Part shown: piece after piece, positions 1-4,348 of the stretch
Layout of the letters: every line of letters starts with the position of its first letter
How positions within the stretch are numbered: position 1 is the stretch's first letter
Assembly: GCA_030042815.1 (NCBI GenBank)
Contig: JASHYY010000144.1
Coordinates: 1-5,283 of the forward strand
Direction: 5' to 3'
DNA length: 5,283 nt
From: Thermoplasmata archaeon
GTDB lineage: Archaea > Thermoplasmatota > Thermoplasmata > Lutacidiplasmatales > UBA184
Notes under the pieces: model-generated
What the model saw: the letters and a program-made list of their open reading frames with translations, nothing else
Told to the model about the DNA's origin: nothing
Database searches by the model: none
Translations under genes and position numbers: made by a program

Positions 1-106
1 CGACGCGCGGCTCCGCGTAGCAACAGAGTCCGCAGTCGGGTCGGCAGGTGAATCGGAACCCGCGGAGCAGCTCGAGGTCGATTGGAGGAACCGGGGGGAC
101 GGTCAT
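1..106 (-). CDS. YkgJ-like cysteine-cluster protein, N-terminal fragment
   Basis: The reverse strand reads from an ATG at 106-104 to the left edge without a stop, giving 35 codons. After a short proline-rich leader and an amphipathic stretch (residues 9-16), residues 17-30 read GFRFTCRPDCGLCC, a C-x3-C-G-x-C-C cluster. Known: an aromatic-x-C-x3-C-G-x-C-C cluster near the N-terminus is the hallmark of the YkgJ/UPF0153 family of putative Zn- or Fe-S-binding proteins, whose function is mostly undefined. The rest of the gene, including any further cysteines, lies outside the window. It is transcribed divergently from the CBS gene. A GGAG sits four bases before the ATG, and a TATA-like element lies about 60 bases upstream, so this gene may have a leader. 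No other in-frame ATG or GTG is seen just upstream. Recognition rests on one motif in a short fragment, but the motif is distinctive. Confidence 0.68.
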   Translation of the reverse strand, partial: MTVPPVPPIDLELLRGFRFTCRPDCGLCCYAEPRV

Positions 107-164
107 CGGGCTCCGCAGGGGGGTTCGTGGCCGACGGCGCGGCCGGACCGCGCAAGCACGGCGG

Positions 165-172
165 GATACATG
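165..172 (-). promoter_or_regulatory. possible TATA-like element for the YkgJ-like gene
   Basis: On the reverse strand this reads CATGTATC, the only A/T-enriched stretch upstream of the reverse-strand gene within the GC-rich divergent spacer. With the usual archaeal spacing of about 26 bases, transcription would begin near 142 and leave a leader of about 36 bases before the ATG at 106. The element is short and far from consensus, so this is tentative. Confidence 0.25.
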
Positions 173-220
173 GGTCCGCTCCCCGGACCCGCGCTCCCCG
201 CGGGAGCCACCGTCCGGGGA

Positions 221-229
221 TTCTTATGG
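221..229 (+). promoter_or_regulatory. TATA-like promoter element for leaderless CBS-protein mRNA
   Basis: TTCTTATGG is an A/T-rich island in GC-rich sequence, with its centre about 25-26 bases upstream of the ATG at 250. This is where an archaeal TATA box sits when transcription starts at the start codon. It also decides the start of the downstream gene: the earlier in-frame ATG at 226 falls inside this element and is unlikely to be used. No Shine-Dalgarno sequence precedes 250, which agrees with a leaderless transcript. Confidence 0.55.
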
Positions 230-249
230 GGCCGGACGATGCGCTCGCC

Positions 250-693
250 ATGGTACTTCGAGCGAAGGACATCATGGACGCTTCCTTCCTCACGCTCGAC
301 TCGGAGACCGACCTCCTGACGTGCGCACGGACAATGGTGGAGCACCGCCGGGGGTACGTGGTCGTGACGTCGGGGACCCCGCCGAAGATCGCCGGGATCG
401 TGACGGAATGGGACTATCTCGAGAAGATCGTCGCGGCCCGCGTCGACCCGAGCGCGATGAAGCTGCGGGAGATCGCCTCGCCGAACGTCCACTCCTGTCC
501 GCCCGACACCCCCACGGATGAGGTCGTGACGATGATGGCGAACCTCGGGATCCGACGCATGGTCGTGCGGAAGGACGACCAGGTCGTGGGAGTGATCACC
601 GCTCGGAACATCCTCGCGACCTTCCGGGCGTACATCGACAAGCTCTCCTCCGAGATCGCCGGGTTCCAGTCGACCGCGCCCCCCGTAGGCTAA
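250..693 (+). CDS. two-CBS-domain (Bateman module) protein
   Basis: This is a 147-residue soluble protein made almost entirely of a CBS pair. CBS1 spans about residues 4-62: RAKDIMD opens it, YVVVT is a core strand, and GIVTEWDYL closes it. CBS2 spans about 71-126: LREIAS, the helix around TDEVVTMMANLGIRR, then GVITARNIL. Each repeat ends with a (S/T)-x-x-(D/N) motif, TEWD at 52-55 and TARN at 117-120, the residues that often contact the ribose of a bound adenosyl ligand in this family. A short amphipathic tail follows (about 127-147). Known: stand-alone CBS pairs are ligand sensors for AMP, ATP, SAM or similar molecules and usually act on a partner protein; the ligand and partner here cannot be told. 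ATG 250 was chosen because it directly precedes the domain and lies about 26 bases after a TATA-like element. The frame is open back to about 82, but that extension has no recognisable domain. The MFS gene follows after 112 bases on the same strand. Confidence 0.9.
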   Translation: MVLRAKDIMDASFLTLDSETDLLTCARTMVEHRRGYVVVTSGTPPKIAGIVTEWDYLEKIVAARVDPSAMKLREIASPNVHSCPPDTPTDEVVTMMANLGIRRMVVRKDDQVVGVITARNILATFRAYIDKLSSEIAGFQSTAPPVG

Positions 694-733
694 CGGAGCC
701 GTCGGAGCCCCCCACCGCGATGCGGCGCTCGAG

Positions 734-749
734 CCCGGCGGCTGCCGGG
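734..749 (+). other. GC-rich hairpin in the CBS-MFS spacer
   Basis: CCCGGC at 734-739 and GCCGGG at 744-749 form a perfect six-base-pair stem with a four-base loop. Just downstream, the self-complementary hexamer GGCGCC occurs twice, at 756-761 and 763-768, so this part of the spacer could fold strongly as RNA. There is no T-run after the stem, so it does not resemble an archaeal or intrinsic terminator. It may have no function, since such structure arises easily in GC-rich DNA. No TATA-like element is visible about 26 bases before either possible start of the transporter, so read-through from the CBS gene is possible. Confidence 0.3.
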
Positions 750-805
750 GAACGCGGCGCCGGGCGCCGGGGACCCGAGCCGGATCCGCCCTTCGTACGG
801 TGACC

Positions 806-2260
806 ATGCAGTACAAGTGGCGGGTCCTGAGCAACACGACCGTCGCGACCCTGATGTCGTCGATCGACTCCAACATCGTGCTGATCTCCCTTCCCACGAT
901 CGGCCGCGAGCTGCCCGGGACGAGCGCGACGACCCTCCTCTGGATCCTGCTCGGCTACTCGCTCCTGACGGCGGTCGTGCTGCTCAACTTCGGCCGCCTC
1001 TCGGACATGTTCGGCCGCGTCCGGCTCTACGTTCTCGGCTTCGCGGTCTTCACCGCCGGCTCGTTGCTCTGCGGCTTCTCCCAGACCGGGACCGAGCTGG
1101 TCGCTTTCCGACTCGTCCAAGCGGTCGGCGCCGGCTTCATCTTCTCGAACTCGGCGGCGATCATCACGGACGCGTTCCCCCCGAACGAACGGGGCCGTGC
1201 GCTCGGAGTGAACCAGGTCTCGATCGTGGCGGGGGCGGTCCTCGGCCTGGTCCTCGGCGGCATCATCACCTCGACCATCGGATGGCGTTGGATCTTCTTC
1301 GTCAACGTCCCGATCGGGGTGGTCGCGACCCTGCGGGCCCGCCACGACCTGCGCGAGATCGCCCGGGCGGCCGAACCGCCGAGGATCGACTGGGTGGGGA
1401 ACCTCGTCTTCGCCGGGGGCCTCACGCTGCTGCTGGTCGGGGTCACCCTCGGGGCCCTCGGCCAGCTCTCCGACCCGATCGCGATCGTGTGCATCGCGGT
1501 CGGCCTGGTCCTCCTGGTCGTGTTCGTCTGGGCCGAGAGTCGCGAGCGCTCCCCGATGCTCGACCTCAAGCTGTTCCGAAATCGAGCGTTCTCCCTCTCC
1601 GCGATCTCGATGCTCCTGAACGCCCTCGCCCGGGGGGCGTTCACGTTCATCCTCGTGTTTTATCTCCAAGGTCCCCCCCGCTACCTGAGTCCGTTCACCG
1701 CGGGTCTCTACCTCATCCCGGTCTCCGCTTCGCTCGCGGCGTTCGGGCCGGTGAGCGGATGGCTTTCGGATCGGTACGGCCCCCGCCCGTTCCTGATCGC
1801 CGGCTTGGTCACGTCGGCGGTCGGTTTCCTCTGGCTCACCACGATCGGACCGGACGAGTCGTTCTACGGTCTCGCGCCGCCGCTCATCCTCGTCGGCGCG
1901 GGGATGGGGCTGTTCGCGTCGCCCAATCGGGCGTCGATGATGACCGCCGCGCCCCCGACCCGTCGCGGGGTCGCCTCCGGCATCGGGACGACGTTCCTCA
2001 ACACCGGCTCGACGATCAGCCTCGGTCTCACGCTCATCATCATGAGCACCGTGCTGCCGCGCTCGGCGATCCAGGCGATCTTCCTCGGCACCGCGAACCC
2101 GAGCCAGCCGTTCGCCGCGGCCGCGGGATTCCTCGACTCGATCCACCTGATCTTCCTGATCTCGGCGGTCCTGCTCCTCGTCACGCTCGTGCTGTGGGTC
2201 CGACCCCCGAAGCGGGCCCCGGCGCCCGCTCCGAGCCCACCCCCCGAGGCCGGCGACTAG
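806..2260 (+). CDS. MFS transporter, DHA2-like (14 TM) drug/solute:proton antiporter
   Basis: This is a 484-residue integral membrane protein with about 14 hydrophobic segments, the layout and length of the DHA2 (EmrB/QacA-like) branch of the major facilitator superfamily. Visible landmarks, numbered from ATG 806, are: an acidic residue in TM1 (D21 in SIDSNIVLISLP); motif A after TM2, GRLSDMFGR (63-71); an arginine in TM4 (AFRLVQAVGAG, R102); the motif C-type glycine-rich TM5 with VAGAVLGLVLGG (141-152); and WRWIFFVNVPIG (160-171), highly typical of DHA2 proteins. A second motif A-like loop, GWLSDRYGPRP (318-328), opens the later half. A proline/alanine-rich tail ends the protein. Known: the family exports drugs or metabolites using the proton gradient; the substrate cannot be inferred. 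An in-frame GTG at 800 is an alternative start two codons earlier. ATG was preferred, although neither start has a clear promoter or ribosome site. The gene is convergent with the small receiver-like gene, 16 bases away, with no T-rich terminator between them. Confidence 0.92.
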   Translation: MQYKWRVLSNTTVATLMSSIDSNIVLISLPTIGRELPGTSATTLLWILLGYSLLTAVVLLNFGRLSDMFGRVRLYVLGFAVFTAGSLLCGFSQTGTELVAFRLVQAVGAGFIFSNSAAIITDAFPPNERGRALGVNQVSIVAGAVLGLVLGGIITSTIGWRWIFFVNVPIGVVATLRARHDLREIARAAEPPRIDWVGNLVFAGGLTLLLVGVTLGALGQLSDPIAIVCIAVGLVLLVVFVWAESRERSPMLDLKLFRNRAFSLSAISMLLNALARGAFTFILVFYLQGPPRYLSPFTAGLYLIPVSASLAAFGPVSGWLSDRYGPRPFLIAGLVTSAVGFLWLTTIGPDESFYGLAPPLILVGAGMGLFASPNRASMMTAAPPTRRGVASGIGTTFLNTGSTISLGLTLIIMSTVLPRSAIQAIFLGTANPSQPFAAAAGFLDSIHLIFLISAVLLLVTLVLWVRPPKRAPAPAPSPPPEAGD

Positions 2261-2276
2261 AACGCCGATCGATCCG

Positions 2277-2684
2277 TCAGGGGATCGCCGGCACGGCCGC
2301 CGGGCCGAATTTCGCCGACCGAGCGATCATCTGCTCGAGCTGGTCGACCAGGCGGTTCGCCTCGACGGGCAGTCGCAGGAACTGAACGTTCGGCGGCCAC
2401 GCCCGCCGCGTATCCGCCACCCGGTCCCCGACGACCAGCGTAGGCAGGCCGCGCGCCTCGGAGGGGAACGAGTCCGGGTAGCCGTGGAGGAGCTCGGAGG
2501 TCGGCTGGTTGCAGGCGATGACGACCGCCCGGACCCGCTCCTCTCGCGGGTCTCCGAGACGGGCGAGAGCCGCCGAGACCCGGCTCTCCGGGACGACCCG
2601 GTACCCCACCGTCTCGAGGAGCAGCTGGACCGAGTCCGCGAGGCTCGAGGTCTCGCGTACGACCAAGACGAGGGGCCCTTCCAT
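2277..2684 (-). CDS. degenerate receiver-like (pseudo-receiver) protein
   Basis: This is a 135-residue single-domain protein with the alternating beta-alpha pattern of a CheY-like receiver: strand 1 LVLVV (5-9), strand 2 YRVVP (28-32), strand 3 AVVIA (53-57), strand 4 PTLVVGD (81-87), strand 5 VQFLRLP (100-106), and a closing helix ANRLVDQLEQMI (109-120). The active site is lost. The acidic pair after strand 1 is replaced by R10-E11, the phosphoacceptor aspartate position falls on A57 or C58, the switch Thr/Ser region reads VVGD, and the lysine before the conserved proline is L105. Inferred role: a fold used for protein contacts or for sensing that does not depend on phosphate, possibly tied to the kinase transcribed divergently 112 bases away. 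The start at 2684 is supported by a TATA box centred about 25 bases upstream. It could instead be another Rossmann-like domain, but the strand 5/LP/helix 5 pattern favours a receiver. Confidence 0.78.
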   Translation of the reverse strand: MEGPLVLVVRETSSLADSVQLLLETVGYRVVPESRVSAALARLGDPREERVRAVVIACNQPTSELLHGYPDSFPSEARGLPTLVVGDRVADTRRAWPPNVQFLRLPVEANRLVDQLEQMIARSAKFGPAAVPAIP

Positions 2685-2705
2685 CGAACCGAGTACCGTC
2701 GGGGG

Positions 2706-2713
2706 GGTATACC
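2706..2713 (-). promoter_or_regulatory. palindromic TATA box in the divergent pseudo-receiver/kinase promoter region
   Basis: GGTATACC is the clearest A/T-containing core in this GC-rich spacer. Its centre is about 25 bases from the ATG of the reverse-strand gene (2684), the classical spacing for leaderless archaeal transcription. Because the octamer is a perfect palindrome, it could in principle also position transcription to the right, near 2735, giving the kinase (ATG 2796) a leader of about 60 bases. No other TATA-like site is visible before the kinase. Leftward use is well supported by spacing; rightward use is speculative. Confidence 0.6.
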
Positions 2714-2795
2714 TGCCGCCGTGGAACCAACTTGACCCGGGCCCCGGCCGTCGGGAACCTCAAGAACGCCCCGGGCCTAGGTCCGGACGCGGCGC

Positions 2796-4256
2796 ATGGC
2801 CGAGACGCGGTGGTTCGATTCGACATTCGCCCGGTCGACGGCGGCCGCGGTGCTGCTCGACCCGGACGGCCGGGTCGTGCGGGCGAACTCCGTCTTTCTC
2901 GACCTCGTCGGGGCGGCCGAGCCTCCCCTCGGTGTGCCGTTCGCCGACCTGCTCTCGCCGACCGCCTCTCGCCTCGAGACCGCCCGTCGCGACGTGCTCG
3001 CCCGGGGCCAGAAGCTCGAGCTCCAGGGCGTGGTCGTGGAACCCGCCCGGAAGGATCGTCGGCATACCGTCGACGTCGAGCTCTACCCGCAGTCGGACGG
3101 CGACGGGGGCGTGAACGGCGTTCTGCTCGTCCTCCACGACCGTACGGGCCCGGGAGCGGACCCGGTCGATTCGGCCCGCCTCTTCTACCAGGCGTTCCTC
3201 CACTCGACCAACGCGATGGAGCTGACGGACCGCGACGGCTACATCATCGACGTGAACCCGGCCTTCGAGCGGATCTACGGGTATCGCAAGGACGAGCTGA
3301 TCGGTCGCCGCCCGAACATCGTCGCGAGCGGTCGGACCGACCGGTCGATCTACACCCGCTTGTGGAAGGCCCTCGTCGACCCCCACGTCGGCGCCTGGTC
3401 CGGCGAGCTGATCAATCGCGACCGTCTCGGCATCGACCACCCGGTGCTGCTCGCGATCACGGCGATCCACGGCTCGGACGGGTCGATCACCCATTTTCTC
3501 GGGGTCGCGGTCGACCTGACCGAGCGGCGCGCCTGGGAGCGGGCGGGCATGCACACCGAGCGGCTCGCCTCGCTGGGCCAGCTCGCCGCCGGCGTTGCCC
3601 ACGAGATCAACACTCCGCTCGCGAACATCATGCTCATCGCCGAGTCGGTCCGGCGCCGCTCGAACGACCCGTGGACCCGAGAACGGATCGATTCGCTGCT
3701 GCGGCAGACCGAGTCGGCCGCGCGGATCGTCCGCGGTCTGCTCGACTTCGCCCGGCGTCCCGAGACGCGCGTCGGGGAGGTCCACCTGGGGGAGCTCGTC
3801 ATGCAGTCGGTCGGATTCCTGAAGGGAAAGCAGTCGGTCGACGTGGAGGTGGAAGTGACGGTCCCCGGGGACCCGGTCGTCGTGCGGGGAGACCGGGAGC
3901 AGCTTTTGCAGGTCGTGACGAACCTGATCAACAACGCGTACGATGCCCTCGAGGGGAAGGGGCGCGTCGAGGTCCGGCTGACCGCCGACTCCGACTGGGC
4001 CCGGATCTTCGTGATCGATAACGGGCCGGGGATCCCGCCCGAGGTGCAGAGCCACCTGTTCGAGCCGTTCTTCACCACGAAGCCCGAAGGGAAGGGGACC
4101 GGACTCGGGCTCGCGATCTGCCACGGGATCGTCGAGTCCCACGGAGGTACGATCGACGTGGACTCCGAGCCCGGTCACGGGGCCACGTTCGAGGTGAAGC
4201 TCCCGCGCGTCAACGTGGCCGAACCGGTCGGCGAGTCCCCCGCGGCGAGCTCCTGA
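2796..4256 (+). CDS. soluble PAS-PAS sensor histidine kinase (HisKA-HATPase_c)
   Basis: This 486-residue kinase has no membrane segment or signal peptide, so it should act in the cytosol. Residues about 7-117 form a divergent PAS domain (AAAVLLDPDGRVVRAN, ending in VLLVLHDRTG). Residues about 127-243 form a typical PAS domain (DRDGYIIDVNPAFERIYGY, then ELIGRRPNIVASG, ending in GVAVDLTERR). The dimerisation/phosphoacceptor region follows, with the H-box GQLAAGVAHEINTPL and H269 as the predicted phosphorylated histidine. The ATPase domain holds an N-box with N380 (NLINNAYDAL), G1 DNGPGIP (408-414), F-box FEPFFTTK (422-429) and G2 GKGTGLGLA (432-440). All catalytic motifs are intact, and the H-box and PAS arrangement resemble NtrB-type kinases. 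The signal is unknown; I see no obvious cysteine or histidine cofactor site in the PAS domains. The start is firm: an in-frame TAG at 2778-2780 lies upstream with no other ATG or GTG between. The response regulator 92 bases downstream is its likely partner. Confidence 0.95.
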   Translation: MAETRWFDSTFARSTAAAVLLDPDGRVVRANSVFLDLVGAAEPPLGVPFADLLSPTASRLETARRDVLARGQKLELQGVVVEPARKDRRHTVDVELYPQSDGDGGVNGVLLVLHDRTGPGADPVDSARLFYQAFLHSTNAMELTDRDGYIIDVNPAFERIYGYRKDELIGRRPNIVASGRTDRSIYTRLWKALVDPHVGAWSGELINRDRLGIDHPVLLAITAIHGSDGSITHFLGVAVDLTERRAWERAGMHTERLASLGQLAAGVAHEINTPLANIMLIAESVRRRSNDPWTRERIDSLLRQTESAARIVRGLLDFARRPETRVGEVHLGELVMQSVGFLKGKQSVDVEVEVTVPGDPVVVRGDREQLLQVVTNLINNAYDALEGKGRVEVRLTADSDWARIFVIDNGPGIPPEVQSHLFEPFFTTKPEGKGTGLGLAICHGIVESHGGTIDVDSEPGHGATFEVKLPRVNVAEPVGESPAASS

Positions 4257-4286
4257 CCCGCGTCTCGCAGGGGGCTCGGCGCCGGC

Positions 4287-4306
4287 GTCGTGTCGCGTCG
4301 TGTCGC
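4287..4306 (+). repeat. tandem 10-base repeat upstream of the response-regulator promoter
   Basis: The decamer GTCGTGTCGC occurs twice head to tail, at 4287-4296 and 4297-4306, and runs into the palindrome GTCGCGAC at 4302-4309. The array ends 12 bases before the TATA-like core of the response-regulator gene. A pair of direct repeats one DNA helical turn apart beside a promoter is a reasonable place for a regulator to bind, perhaps the regulator's own winged helix. No matching copy was noticed near the other promoters, so a chance duplication is possible. Confidence 0.45.
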
Positions 4307-4314
4307 GACGGGCG

Positions 4315-4325
4315 CGAAGGTTAAG
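4315..4325 (+). promoter_or_regulatory. BRE/TATA-like promoter for leaderless response-regulator mRNA
   Basis: CGAA at 4315-4318 resembles the purine-rich BRE bound by archaeal TFB, and GGTTAAG at 4319-4325 is the only A/T-rich core in the spacer. The TTAA centre lies about 26-27 bases before the GTG at 4349, matching leaderless archaeal spacing. This supports 4349 rather than the in-frame GTG at 4325, which overlaps the element. It also suggests that the regulator has its own promoter, whether or not it is also read through from the kinase gene. Confidence 0.55.
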
Positions 4326-4348
4326 TGGCCTCGGGCCGATTCCTCGCC

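Noticed and set aside
1..90. Possible tRNA or other structured RNA at the left edge
   Set aside because: No T-loop, anticodon arm or acceptor pairing could be assembled, and the reverse strand gives a clear cysteine-cluster coding sequence instead.
82..249. N-terminal extension of the CBS protein upstream of ATG 250
   Set aside because: The added residues are Gly/Arg/Pro-rich with no domain, overlap the divergent YkgJ-like gene, and include the TATA-like element at 221-229.
588..599. GGAGTGATCACC near-palindrome as an operator or ribosome site
   Set aside because: It lies inside the second CBS motif coding sequence (VGVIT) and is explained by the codons.
596..2146. Reverse-strand open frame of over 500 codons opposite the MFS transporter
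   Set aside because: Its product is a low-complexity run of Arg, Asp, Glu and Gly with no domain pattern, while the plus strand encodes an unmistakable 14-TM transporter. Long antisense frames are expected with GC-ending codons.
2261..2276. GATCGATC palindrome between the convergent transporter and pseudo-receiver genes as a terminator
   Set aside because: It is a short self-complementary octamer with no loop and no T-run; it does not resemble an archaeal terminator and is common by chance.
817..2385. Plus-strand open frame overlapping the transporter in another frame and running past its stop
   Set aside because: The product is Arg/Pro/Asp-rich without membrane segments or motifs, and it crosses both the transporter stop and the convergent gene.
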